From NCBI RefSeq assembly GCF_003385515.1, contig NZ_QNVT01000001.1, positions 124,001 to 188,000 of the forward strand: 64,000 nucleotides of DNA, given 5' to 3'. This document shows positions 43,730 through 52,837 of this stretch, in pieces. This stretch comes from Chryseobacterium pennae. Its GTDB lineage: Bacteria > Bacteroidota > Bacteroidia > Flavobacteriales > Weeksellaceae. The notes beneath the pieces were generated by a model. It did no database searches and had not been told where the DNA came from. It was given only the letters and a program-made list of their open reading frames with translations. Made by a program: the position numbers and the translations under genes. Positions within the stretch are counted from its first letter, which is position 1, and the number at the start of each line of letters is the position of its first letter.

Positions 43730-44692
43730 ATGAAAATTCTTTTCCATGAGGATGAACTCAATTACAGGGGGACTTCCATAGCAGTATATGATTACGCAGA
43801 TTTCAATGAGAGATATCTGGGAAATGAGTCTATCATTGTATACAATAAAAACTCAAAGACCAACCATCCGCTGGGTGTTGAAAAATTTGAAAAAAGGTTC
43901 CGCGTACACGGCTATTCAGACTTCAGCGAGGTAGACCAGCTGATCCGTGAACAGAATATAGACCTTTTTTATGCTATTAAAAACGGTAATATCGATGGTA
44001 TAGATACCAAGGAATGTAAATCTGTAATACACAGTGTTTTCAAACATTTTGAACCTCATGGTAATGTCTATGCTTATGTGTCTGAATGGCTGAGCCAGGA
44101 AATGACGGGTTCAAAATATCCTTATGTCCCTCATATGGTAAATTTTGATTCCCAAACCAATGAAGATTTGAGAGCAGAATTCAATATTCCTCCAAATGCA
44201 AAAGTTTTTGGATATTATGGCGGTCATATCAGCTTTAATATTCTTTTTGCCCAAAAGACCATTGAAAAAATTGCATCAAAATATAAGGATATCTATTTCA
44301 TTTTTATGGGCGTAGATCCGTTCATTAAAAAGAAGTGGTGGAAATCCGTTCCTTCAAACATTATATTTCTTCCGCCAAGTTCAGATATTATCATGAAGCA
44401 GAAATTCATCAATACCTGTAATGCTTTACTTCATGCCCGTGAAAGAGGGGAAACCTTCGGAATTACCGTAGCTGAGTTTGTCATTATGGGAAAACCTGTG
44501 ATCGCTTTTGCCAACCCTCCGGAAAAAGCTCATATCACACATTTACAGGATCAGGCTTATTATTATAATGACAGTAAAGAACTGCAGGATATTATTCTGG
44601 ATGCAGACCTCACCTTATCCGCAAAAGAACTTTATGAAAAGTTCCTTCCCCATCCGGTGATGGATACTTTTAAAAAAGTATTTATTGATTAA
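43730..44692 (+). CDS. GT-B-type glycosyltransferase
   Basis: A 320-residue protein with an N-terminal MKILFHEDELNYRGTSIAVY and a C-terminal ARERGETFGITVAEFVIMGK, the E-x7-E nucleotide-binding segment of family 4 glycosyltransferases. The centre holds VFGYYGGHISFNILFAQKTI. It is shorter than typical family 4 enzymes. It ends before a 226-nt gap. Confidence 0.8.
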   Translation: MKILFHEDELNYRGTSIAVYDYADFNERYLGNESIIVYNKNSKTNHPLGVEKFEKRFRVHGYSDFSEVDQLIREQNIDLFYAIKNGNIDGIDTKECKSVIHSVFKHFEPHGNVYAYVSEWLSQEMTGSKYPYVPHMVNFDSQTNEDLRAEFNIPPNAKVFGYYGGHISFNILFAQKTIEKIASKYKDIYFIFMGVDPFIKKKWWKSVPSNIIFLPPSSDIIMKQKFINTCNALLHARERGETFGITVAEFVIMGKPVIAFANPPEKAHITHLQDQAYYYNDSKELQDIILDADLTLSAKELYEKFLPHPVMDTFKKVFID

Positions 44693-44918
44693 TTATCAGG
44701 ATAGAGGATTCAAACGAAGAGAGCTCTTGGCAACCTTATGTGCAACCCTCAATAAACTTACTCATATTAAGCTTGAATATATTGTATTTGGAATGTTAAC
44801 TTTTCCTGCTGTTTGACAAGTTTCATAAACAACTCTACTATTTTTTGTATTTTAGAATCACGAATTTGCTGTAAAATATGCGCGCTTCATCAGTCCTCAA
44901 ATAATATTAAAATAAAAA
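44693..44918. other. Gap inside the glycosyltransferase cluster
   Basis: 226 nt, AT-rich, with no open frame of note, no terminator hairpin and only imperfect promoter-like T-rich motifs. It marks the left border of the duplicated glycosyltransferase gene. Confidence 0.4.
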
Positions 44919-45842
44919 ATGTCTGAGATTCATATTATCATTGTTACCTATAACGCCATGAAATGGGCAGAACGGTGCTTTACCAGCCTGAGAAAATCTT
45001 CTGTTCCAGTAAAGTGCTTTGTAATAGACAACGGATCTACGGACGGAACCCAGGAATATATAAAAACTCATTTTCCGGAAGTAGATCTCACTCAATCCGA
45101 TTCCAATCTTGGATTTGGGAAAGCCAATAATATCGGTATTGAAAAAGCTTATAAAAATGGTGCCGATTTTTTCTACCTGATGAATCAGGATGCATGGCTT
45201 TATGAAAACAGCATGGAAAAAATGCTTGAAGTATATAACAGCTACCCCAACAAAGATGAAATTGGCATTATAAGCCCTATTCATGTGGATGGTTCTGAAA
45301 AATACCTTGACATCTTCCTAGATCAGTATATCGCCAAGAATTACGAAAAAACCAGGATGATCTCGGATCTGTATTTCCAGACTTTAAAACCCTATTACGA
45401 AATTCACTTTGTAAATGCCGCACACTGGTTGCTGCCAAAGAAAACCATAGAAACGATAGGAGGTTTCAACCCTTATTTTTTCCATTACGGAGAAGATGAT
45501 GAATATGTGAACAGGGTTCATTTCCATCAAAAGAAAGTCCTGCTGGTTCCCCGCAGTAAAGTAGTTCATGATGGTGTACAGCTGCTTCACAAAATAGATT
45601 TTACCAAATACGAAGATGTTCGTATCGAAATCAATACGCTGAATCCGGGCCTTCCCAACGGTTTGAACCAGGAGAAAAAAGCATTAAAACAAAGTATGCT
45701 TAAAAACCTGATAACAGGAAACATCAGCAAGTACAAAGAATTGTCTCTGAAGTATAAAAAAATAAACAGAGATAGTGAAAAGATAAACAGCTTACGAAAT
45801 CAATTGACACAACCAGGTTCCAGTTTTCTGAATCTATCGTAA
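44919..45842 (+). CDS. Family 2 glycosyltransferase, paralogue of 40,820-41,761
   Basis: A 307-residue GT-A transferase nearly identical in its first 90 residues to the 40,820 gene (TYNAMKWAERCFTSLRKS, NLGFGKANNIGIEKAYKNGA, MNQDAW) and still close at the HWLLPK and FHYGEDD positions. The C-terminal thirds differ, which suggests different acceptors after duplication. It is followed 46 nt later by the AsnB-type gene. Confidence 0.92.
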   Translation: MSEIHIIIVTYNAMKWAERCFTSLRKSSVPVKCFVIDNGSTDGTQEYIKTHFPEVDLTQSDSNLGFGKANNIGIEKAYKNGADFFYLMNQDAWLYENSMEKMLEVYNSYPNKDEIGIISPIHVDGSEKYLDIFLDQYIAKNYEKTRMISDLYFQTLKPYYEIHFVNAAHWLLPKKTIETIGGFNPYFFHYGEDDEYVNRVHFHQKKVLLVPRSKVVHDGVQLLHKIDFTKYEDVRIEINTLNPGLPNGLNQEKKALKQSMLKNLITGNISKYKELSLKYKKINRDSEKINSLRNQLTQPGSSFLNLS

Positions 45843-45888
45843 ATTAGCTGTACAAAAAGTGAAAATTAATGATGAAAAATAAAATATT

Positions 45889-47685
45889 ATGTGTGGAATA
45901 GCGGGAATTATAAGCAGTAATGCCAGAAATTACCAGGAAGAAATCCGAAAAATGACAGATTCATTGGTCCACCGTGGTCCGGATTCTTCTCACTATGAAT
46001 TTTATGAAAATGCCGCATTAGGCCACCGCCGGCTTTCTATCATAGATCTTTCTGACAATGGGAAGCAGCCTATGTTCTCCAATACCAAAAATGAATGTAT
46101 TGTTCTCAATGGTGAAATCTACGGTTATCAGGATATCAAAAAACACTATGCAGAATATCCTTATCACGGAGGTTCTGATACAGAAGTCATTCTTGCCATG
46201 TATCAGAGAAAACAGGAAAACCTCATTCATGATCTTCCCGGAATGTTTGCATTTGCCATTTGGGATGAACAAAAACAACAGCTATTCTGTGCAAGAGACC
46301 GCTTTGGAGAGAAACCCTTTTATTATGCTATCGGTAAAAACAATGAATTTATTTTTGCTTCAGAAATCAAAGCAATATTAGCTTCAGGGCTTATTCAGCC
46401 TAAGGTAAGTTCACAGGCACTCTCCCATTATCTTCAATATGGATATGTAAGTTCTCATCAGAGTATTTACAGTAATATTTATACACTTCCACCCGCCCAT
46501 CAACTAATCTGGAAAGACGGAAAATTTACAATTTCACGCTATTACAGTTTACCGGCAAAAGACAGGGTTATAAGCCTTTCTGATGCTAAGGAAGAATTTC
46601 TTCATCTGTTGAAAAATGCAGTTAAAAAGCAGCTTATAGCAGATGTAGAAGTAGGAAGTTTTCTGAGTGGAGGTTTAGACTCTTCCTCTGTTGTAGCTCT
46701 GGTAGATGAATTTTTGCCTCATCAGACTACTATCAGCTTCGGATATGATCATAAAGACAACGAGCTTAAATATGCAAAGGAAATTGCCGACAAATATAAA
46801 ACCAATCACATTGAGGTTCACGAGAAGAAATCTGATCTCGTTACCTCACTTTTAAAAATATCCCCGTTTTTTGATGAACCTTTTGCAGATGCCTCTTTTA
46901 TCCCTCATTATGAGATATGCAGAGCGGCAAAAAAGAATCTTACGGTTGTATTATCCGGAGATGTAGGAGATGAATTGTTTGGGGGATACCACTTCTATAC
47001 CGTTGAAAATAAATTAAAGAAACATTTCAGTTATAAGAACATCATTGCTCAGTTTGGGTTAAAACTATATCAGCAAATAAAACCAACTTCATTCCTTACA
47101 AGGAAAAATATAGAGTTTTCATCTATTATGGATTTCCACCTGAATGATGTAAGAAATGCCTTCAATAAGAAAGAACGTGACCTTCTCGGGGTTTCTTCCG
47201 ATTATCTGCAGACTTATAGTTTTACTCCTGATGCAGATTCTCTGAATGATATTATGAGAGTAGATCTTGAAAATTATGTCCCGGCCAATATGATGGTAAA
47301 ATCCGACAGAATGGCCATGGCTAATTCTTTGGAAGTAAGAACCCCATTCCTGGATCTGGACTTTGCAGAATTCTGTATTCAATTACCGGATCAGTTGAAA
47401 CTCAATGACAATAATGATAAAATTATCCTTCGTGAAGCCATGGGCTCTTATTGGACAGAAACTATCAGGAAACGTCATAAACAAGGGTTTGGCCTTGGAG
47501 TAAAAAGCTGGTTTGCTGAGGAGAATCTGATGAATTTTTCAAATGATCTGCTAAAAGATCCTAATCATAAGGTATTTAATTTTATTGATTTTAAAGCAGC
47601 TCAGAATTTCCTTGATAAGGATGAAAGACATTGGAATCTTTTACAGCTTGCTTTATGGGCGGATAATAATAAATCCTATTTGTAA
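45889..47685 (+). CDS. asnB: Asparagine synthase (glutamine-hydrolysing)-type amidotransferase
   Basis: A 598-residue two-domain enzyme. The start is fixed by MCGIAGI, since Cys2 is the glutaminase nucleophile. HRGPDSS and FNGEIYG-type (LNGEIYGY) motifs complete the N-terminal Ntn domain; the C-terminal synthetase has the ATP-pyrophosphatase loop SGGLDSSS near residue 258. Because it sits among glycosyltransferases in a locus with a hexose dehydrogenase, it may amidate a uronic acid, as AsnB-like proteins in O-antigen loci are thought to do, rather than make asparagine. Both remain possible. Confidence 0.9.
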   Translation: MCGIAGIISSNARNYQEEIRKMTDSLVHRGPDSSHYEFYENAALGHRRLSIIDLSDNGKQPMFSNTKNECIVLNGEIYGYQDIKKHYAEYPYHGGSDTEVILAMYQRKQENLIHDLPGMFAFAIWDEQKQQLFCARDRFGEKPFYYAIGKNNEFIFASEIKAILASGLIQPKVSSQALSHYLQYGYVSSHQSIYSNIYTLPPAHQLIWKDGKFTISRYYSLPAKDRVISLSDAKEEFLHLLKNAVKKQLIADVEVGSFLSGGLDSSSVVALVDEFLPHQTTISFGYDHKDNELKYAKEIADKYKTNHIEVHEKKSDLVTSLLKISPFFDEPFADASFIPHYEICRAAKKNLTVVLSGDVGDELFGGYHFYTVENKLKKHFSYKNIIAQFGLKLYQQIKPTSFLTRKNIEFSSIMDFHLNDVRNAFNKKERDLLGVSSDYLQTYSFTPDADSLNDIMRVDLENYVPANMMVKSDRMAMANSLEVRTPFLDLDFAEFCIQLPDQLKLNDNNDKIILREAMGSYWTETIRKRHKQGFGLGVKSWFAEENLMNFSNDLLKDPNHKVFNFIDFKAAQNFLDKDERHWNLLQLALWADNNKSYL

Positions 47686-48623
47686 TGCTGGAAATATCCG
47701 TTATCATTCCCGTTTACAATGCTGCTGAATTCCTTGAAAAAGCTGTTCAGTCTGCTGTTCAGTTTGAAGAAGTAAAAGAAATTATTTTAATTGAGGATCT
47801 GTCTACAGACAACTCATTGGAAATTTGTGAGCAATTGAGTACTGAAATTCCAAAAGTAAAATTATTTCAACATCCGGATAAAGGCAATCATGGAGCCGGA
47901 GCATCAAGAAACCTTGGAATAGAAAAAGCAGCCGGAAGCTTTATTGCATTTCTGGATGCCGATGATCACTATCTGCCTAACAGGTTTGATGCTGAAAAGA
48001 AACTTTTCAAAGATCCAAAAATAGACGGAGTGTTTAATGCTATTGGCACAGAATATTTAACAGAAAAAGGGAAAGAAGAGTTTCAGTCTAAATTTAAAGA
48101 AATCTCTCTGAGCACAGTTAATTACCCTGCTGAGGGTGAAGAAGTGTTTAAAGGACTGCTGAGTCTTTCAACTAAAACCTTCGGTACATCTTTTCATCTC
48201 AATTCACTTACTATTAGAAAAGCTTCTCTGGAACCTCATCAAATACGATTCAATAAAGAGCTTCGTGTGCATCAGGATTCAGACTTTATCATTAAACTGG
48301 CTTATCACTGTCACTTAAAAACAGGGAACATCACAGAAGCTGTTGCTATGAGAGGTGTTCATGATAATAACAGGATCACTAAAATTGTAAAATATTCACC
48401 ACAATATAATCAGAGACAGTTTCTTTTATGGCAATCTCTTAATCAATGGGCTATTTCCAATCAGATTCCCGCAGAACCCAGAAAAAGAATCTATCTAATG
48501 TATAAATCATTTGATCTGTCTTTAAAGAAAGGTTTTATCAAATACTGTACTATTTTAGGAGAAGTCCTTAAAAACCCGGAAATATTAAAAACTAAATACC
48601 GTTTCACTTACTACAATAGATGA
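47685..48623 (+). CDS. Family 2 glycosyltransferase, tandem copy 1
   Basis: A 312-residue GT-A transferase: ISVIIPVYNAAEFLEKAVQS, LIEDLSTDNSLEICEQL, NHGAGASRNLGIEKAAG and FLDADDHYLPNRFDAEKKLF with the DxD at about 94-96. It starts on the last base of the asnB stop (TAATG). Copies 1 and 2 share FNAIGTEYLTEKGKEEF and form one pair; copies 3 and 4 form the other. Confidence 0.92.
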   Translation: MLEISVIIPVYNAAEFLEKAVQSAVQFEEVKEIILIEDLSTDNSLEICEQLSTEIPKVKLFQHPDKGNHGAGASRNLGIEKAAGSFIAFLDADDHYLPNRFDAEKKLFKDPKIDGVFNAIGTEYLTEKGKEEFQSKFKEISLSTVNYPAEGEEVFKGLLSLSTKTFGTSFHLNSLTIRKASLEPHQIRFNKELRVHQDSDFIIKLAYHCHLKTGNITEAVAMRGVHDNNRITKIVKYSPQYNQRQFLLWQSLNQWAISNQIPAEPRKRIYLMYKSFDLSLKKGFIKYCTILGEVLKNPEILKTKYRFTYYNR

Positions 48624-49561
48624 ACATGAAGATTTCAGTAATTATACCTGTATACAATGCAGAGAAATATGTATCAAAAGCCGTAGAATCAGCTTTACAG
48701 CTTAGTGATGTCTATGAAGTCATTTTGGTGGAAGATCAATCTCCGGATAACGCGCTTCAGGTCTGTCATGAGTTAGTTCAAAAAGATGAGCGGGTAAAGC
48801 TTTTCCAACATCCTGACTTGGGCAATCATGGTGCAGGAGCCAGCAGAAATCTGGGTATAGAAAAAGCAACCGGGGAGTTTATTGCTTTTCTTGACGCAGA
48901 TGATTATTTTTTGCCTAACAGATTTACAGCTGAAAAGGAACTTTTTAAAGATCCAAAAACAGATGGCGTTTTTAATGCCATTGGTACGGAATACCTGACT
49001 GAAAAAGGTAAGGAAGAATTCATGACTAATATCAATGACGATGAACTGCTGACGGTCAACTATGCAGCAGAAGGAAATGAAGTTTTCAGAGGCCTCCTGG
49101 GACTTACTCCCAGAGTATTTGGTTCGTTTTTCACTTTAGATGCCCTTACCGTCAGAAAAAATTCACTTGAAACCAAAAAATTAAGATTTAATGAAGCACT
49201 CCGTCTACATCAGGATTCAGATTTCATCATCAAACTTGCTCACCAATGTTACCTGAAATCCGGTATTATAGACCTTCCTGTGGCTATGAGAGGAATGCAT
49301 GATGATAACAGAATTACCAAAATAATAAAGTATTCTCCACAATATAACCAACGACAATTTCTTTTCTGGAATTCTCTCTACGAATGGTCTACTACTTTAT
49401 CTCTCGAGAAAGATGCTGCACAGCACATTTATCTTCAGAAAAAGGCATTTGAACTTTCAAAAAAAAAGGGAGTTTCAAAAACAATAGGATTGCTGGCTGC
49501 TGTTTTTAAAAACCCCTATATATTAAAAACTAAATATAGATTCACCTATTCTCACGCATAA
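48620..49561 (+). CDS. Family 2 glycosyltransferase, tandem copy 2
   Basis: A 313-residue GT-A transferase closely related to copy 1: VIIPVYNAEKYVSKAVESAL, LVEDQSPDNALQVCHEL, FLDADDYFLPNRF and RLHQDSDFIIKLAHQCYLKS. Its start overlaps the copy-1 stop by 4 nt (ATGA), so translation is probably coupled. The second codon pair (ATG AAC ATG) leaves two possible starts two codons apart. Confidence 0.92.
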   Translation: MNMKISVIIPVYNAEKYVSKAVESALQLSDVYEVILVEDQSPDNALQVCHELVQKDERVKLFQHPDLGNHGAGASRNLGIEKATGEFIAFLDADDYFLPNRFTAEKELFKDPKTDGVFNAIGTEYLTEKGKEEFMTNINDDELLTVNYAAEGNEVFRGLLGLTPRVFGSFFTLDALTVRKNSLETKKLRFNEALRLHQDSDFIIKLAHQCYLKSGIIDLPVAMRGMHDDNRITKIIKYSPQYNQRQFLFWNSLYEWSTTLSLEKDAAQHIYLQKKAFELSKKKGVSKTIGLLAAVFKNPYILKTKYRFTYSHA

Positions 49562-49807
49562 TAAACTTTTCTTAAAGTAATAATAAATCCCACAAATGGG
49601 TATTTCATGTTATTTTTTTCACTTTACAATGATGAATTTTCTTACAAAATCACTTCCCTGATGGCATCTACAGTGTTTGTGTGCCATTTTGCAAAAAAAA
49701 CGAAATCTTAATACCTTAAAATAAAATCAAAACCTTAAATTTCGAATTCAAAAGGTACTAATAAAACGCAATTGTAAATTCTAAATTTATTGTAAAAAGG
49801 AGAAGAA
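49562..49807. other. Gap between tandem glycosyltransferase copies 2 and 3
   Basis: 246 nt, AT-rich. It contains a loose inverted repeat, ATGGCA (49661-49666) and TGCCAT (49682-49687), followed by TTT, which could be a weak terminator. AAAAGGAGAAG just before copy 3 is one of the few Shine-Dalgarno-like sequences in the window. Confidence 0.35.
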
Positions 49808-50752
49808 ATGAGAATCTCAGTAGTTATTCCCGTTTATAATGCAGAAAAGTTTGTTACTCAGGCAGTAGACTCGGTTCTTCAGTTTGATGAAGTGCACGAG
49901 ATCATTCTGATCGAAGATAAGTCGCCGGACAACGCATTACAAATATGCCGGCAACTTGCCGAAAAACATGAAAGAATAAAACTTTACCAGCATCCGGATA
50001 AGGAAAACCACGGTGCCGGCCCAAGCAGAAACCTTGGAATAGAGAAATCAACCGGTGACTTTGTCGCTTTTCTTGATGCAGACGACTATTTCCTACCCAA
50101 TAGATTCGACGCTGAAAAGGAGCTATTCAAAGATCCAAAAGTAGAAGGCGTCTATGGAGCTCTTGGAGTACACTACTATTCCGAAAAAGCAAAAGAGCAA
50201 TATTATCAGTTATTTGGAGACAGGCTCACCACAGTCTATAAAAAATATGATCCTAAAGACGTTTTCCCGGGACAGCTTCATATGCTTGGAACCTTTGGAC
50301 TCTTTAGTATTGATACTTTAACGATACGCAGGGAATCTTTAATGAATAAAGTAACCCCACTTTTCAAACCTCATTTAAGACTTCATGAAGACACTGAATT
50401 TTTGTTTCGTCTTTCTTATTATCTGGATCTTTATCCCGGAATTCTGGATGAAGCGATCGCTGTAAGAGGAGTACATGAAAACAACAGAATCACGAAAGTT
50501 GATCTGCGTGTCATAGATCCGTCTGTTTCCAGGGCAATGCTTTGGAAAGAAGTTGATCTTTGGTCTCAGACTGAAAACGAAATTTCTGAAGATGTAAGGA
50601 TACATATCAAAAGGATGCACCGAAGTTTTGAAATCGCAAAAGCTCCCCTGATAAAAAAATGGGGAATGATCATCAAATACTTCTTTACAGATTATAAAAG
50701 CATAAGGTCCGGTCTGTACAACATAAATTTCCGGCATTCATTGATCTCTTAA
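49808..50752 (+). CDS. Family 2 glycosyltransferase, tandem copy 3
   Basis: A 314-residue GT-A transferase: RISVVIPVYNAEKFVTQAVD, LIEDKSPDNALQICRQLAEK, NHGAGPSRNLGIEKSTG, FLDADDYFLPNRF. With copy 4 it shares GVYGALGVHYY, KEQYYQLFGDRLTTVYK and DVFPGQ, which copies 1 and 2 lack. A GGAG sequence lies a few bases before the ATG. Confidence 0.92.
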   Translation: MRISVVIPVYNAEKFVTQAVDSVLQFDEVHEIILIEDKSPDNALQICRQLAEKHERIKLYQHPDKENHGAGPSRNLGIEKSTGDFVAFLDADDYFLPNRFDAEKELFKDPKVEGVYGALGVHYYSEKAKEQYYQLFGDRLTTVYKKYDPKDVFPGQLHMLGTFGLFSIDTLTIRRESLMNKVTPLFKPHLRLHEDTEFLFRLSYYLDLYPGILDEAIAVRGVHENNRITKVDLRVIDPSVSRAMLWKEVDLWSQTENEISEDVRIHIKRMHRSFEIAKAPLIKKWGMIIKYFFTDYKSIRSGLYNINFRHSLIS

Positions 50753-50965
50753 AAACTAAAACCACCATACTTTTACAGCTTAAATTAAACACAAAAGAAA
50801 GGCATACAAGGTCATCAGGATCTTTTTTTCGGGCACATTTACTGAATCAGATTAAAAAAAGTATATTTTTTTACATAAAAAAAATTCAGGCATAAGTCTT
50901 TATAATTGATTATCTTGCAAAGCTTTTACCCACACAAATGATATAAAAAATTAAGTTGACAAAAA
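50753..50965. other. Gap between tandem copies 3 and 4
   Basis: 213 nt, AT-rich, unlike the gap before copy 3 in sequence. TATCTTGC near 50,911 resembles a -7 element but has no partner. Confidence 0.3.
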
Positions 50966-51907
50966 ATGAAAATTTCAGTAATTATTCCCGTTTACAATGC
51001 CGAAAAGTACGTTTCTCAGGCAGTGGAATCTGCTCTGCAGTTTGACGAAGTTTGTGAAGTCATTCTGATAGAAGACAAATCCCCGGATCATGCGCTAGAA
51101 GTATGTGAACAGCTTACCAAAAAATACGATCGGGTAAAACTTTATCAACATCCGGATAAAGGGAATCATGGTGCAGGCCCAACACGGAATCTGGGAATAG
51201 AAAAATCTACCGGAGATTTTATAGCTTTTCTGGATGCGGATGATTATTTTCTCCCCAATAGATTTGATGCTGAAAGAGAACTTTTCAAAAAACCAGAAAT
51301 AGAAGGAGTTTATGGTGCTCTTGGTGTGCATTATTATACTGAAAAGGCAAAAGAACAATATTATTCGTTATTTGGAGACAGACTCACTACCGTTTATAAA
51401 AGACATGAACCCAAAGATGTTTTCCCCGGACAAATCTATATGTTGGGAAGCTTTGGTTTATTCAGTATTGATGCTTTAACGATCCGTAAAGATTCATTAA
51501 TGAAAAAAATGGATCCATTGTTTAAATCCAGCTTAAGACTGCATCAGGATACAGAGTTTTTGTTCAGACTATCCTATTATCTTAATCTTTATCCCGGAAT
51601 TTTAGACCAAGCAATAGCTATACGTGGTGTACATGAAGACAACAGAATTACCCAGGTAGATTCTAAAAAAATAAATCCTGCAACTACCCGTGTCCTTTTA
51701 TGGAAAGAAGTGGATACCTGGGCTGAAAACGAAACTACCCTTCCTGAAAATATAAAACTTCACATCAAAAGAATGTACAGAAGCTTTCAGATTGCCAATG
51801 CTTCCACTTCAAAAAAGTGGGGAATGATCATGAAGTTTCTTGTAACAGACTATAGAAGCATCCGTTCCGGTATTTATAACATCAATTTCAGGAATAATTT
51901 ATTTTAA
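50966..51907 (+). CDS. Family 2 glycosyltransferase, tandem copy 4
   Basis: A 313-residue GT-A transferase, the closest relative of copy 3: ISVIIPVYNAEKYVSQAVES, LIEDKSPDHALEVCEQL, FLDADDYFLPNRFDAERELF, SLRLHQDTEFLFRLSYYL. It ends 11 nt from the convergent SGNH-like gene, with no terminator hairpin between them. Confidence 0.92.
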   Translation: MKISVIIPVYNAEKYVSQAVESALQFDEVCEVILIEDKSPDHALEVCEQLTKKYDRVKLYQHPDKGNHGAGPTRNLGIEKSTGDFIAFLDADDYFLPNRFDAERELFKKPEIEGVYGALGVHYYTEKAKEQYYSLFGDRLTTVYKRHEPKDVFPGQIYMLGSFGLFSIDALTIRKDSLMKKMDPLFKSSLRLHQDTEFLFRLSYYLNLYPGILDQAIAIRGVHEDNRITQVDSKKINPATTRVLLWKEVDTWAENETTLPENIKLHIKRMYRSFQIANASTSKKWGMIMKFLVTDYRSIRSGIYNINFRNNLF

Positions 51908-51918
51908 GTCAGTACATG

Positions 51919-52836
51919 CTATTTTCTTCTGACTGCAAGAATAGAATCTGCAATACGGTCAGTAATCCTCAGACTTGATTTTTTATACAAATGGTTTCCA
52001 TCTGTGTAATCGTATTCTGAATAATTTTTTGAGAAGTCAAAAAACTGCACATTCTGTTTCCTTGCTATATCCCTCAATAATTTGTTAAAATAAGGATATT
52101 TTCTATTTTCAATAGCCATAAGGCCTTCTGATGTAGGGAGGCGAACCAGATAAACCTTACCTTTTGTTCTTAGATAATTAATCATTTCATTGATCGCTCT
52201 GAGACGCTCCGGTGAAAGTTCTACTGTATTAGCAAGATCTTTATAAAACAGTTCCTTTTTATTTGTTCTCACTGCCACAGAGTCCGGATGCATATTGATA
52301 TTAACCTCCAGCCAGCCATCGTTGTGAAGAAAAGTGTTGGATCGTCCCAGTTCCGCTCTTTCAGTATAAATCTTAAACCAGCTTCTTGTATAATGTTTCA
52401 GCAGATACTCATAGTTGGGAGACTGATCATAAAAATGCATATCATTCAATGGAGAATGCTCTTCAGGGAAATCTTTCTCTTCTTTAATGCTTTTATTTAA
52501 TGACAGATTCCATGGGCTTACTGTAAAAATAAAAGTCCCGTTTTTGGTTTCAGGATCTAATTTCCTTTTTAAAGCTTTAAAGTAAACCTGTCCATAAGGC
52601 GATTCTACAATATTCAAAGAAAAATTATCAAAATCTCTGGAAAGCTTCTTTTTCAAAACTCCGGGAACAACTCCCTGTGAACCTCTTGAGTCACCCAATA
52701 TAACATTTTGCGGCTTTTTCACAGCAAAATGCATATAGTTATCATCTGTATTGCCATCAGCATAAGATCCAAGAATTGCCAATACAATAAGTACTGCAGC
52801 AAAATAAGGTAGTATTTTAATTAAAAATTTCTTCAT
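51919..52836 (-). CDS. SGNH/DltD-like extracytoplasmic acyltransferase partner of MBOAT
   Basis: A 305-residue protein. I start it at ATG 52,836, one base after the MBOAT stop (TAG C ATG), because the signal anchor KKFLIKILPYFAAVLIVLAI then lies at the very N-terminus; a longer frame reaches back into the MBOAT gene. The SGNH pattern is present: VILGDSRGSQ with the nucleophile Ser50, and DGNH at 279-282 near the C-terminus. YLRTKGKVYLVRLPTSEG is the usual strand before it. It would sit on the outer face of the inner membrane and pass acyl groups to the polysaccharide. It is a paralogue of the protein at 54,592. Confidence 0.8.
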   Translation of the reverse strand: MKKFLIKILPYFAAVLIVLAILGSYADGNTDDNYMHFAVKKPQNVILGDSRGSQGVVPGVLKKKLSRDFDNFSLNIVESPYGQVYFKALKRKLDPETKNGTFIFTVSPWNLSLNKSIKEEKDFPEEHSPLNDMHFYDQSPNYEYLLKHYTRSWFKIYTERAELGRSNTFLHNDGWLEVNINMHPDSVAVRTNKKELFYKDLANTVELSPERLRAINEMINYLRTKGKVYLVRLPTSEGLMAIENRKYPYFNKLLRDIARKQNVQFFDFSKNYSEYDYTDGNHLYKKSSLRITDRIADSILAVRRK

Positions 52837-52837
52837 G

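Noticed and set aside
49661..49690. Hairpin ATGGCA/TGCCAT between tandem glycosyltransferases as a terminator
   Set aside because: The stem is only 6 bp, the loop is long and the T-run has three bases; too weak to call.
29289..51907. Wzx flippase or Wzy polymerase in the polysaccharide locus
   Set aside because: The only multi-helix protein on this strand is the ABC-2 permease; no 10-14 helix flippase or polymerase is present.
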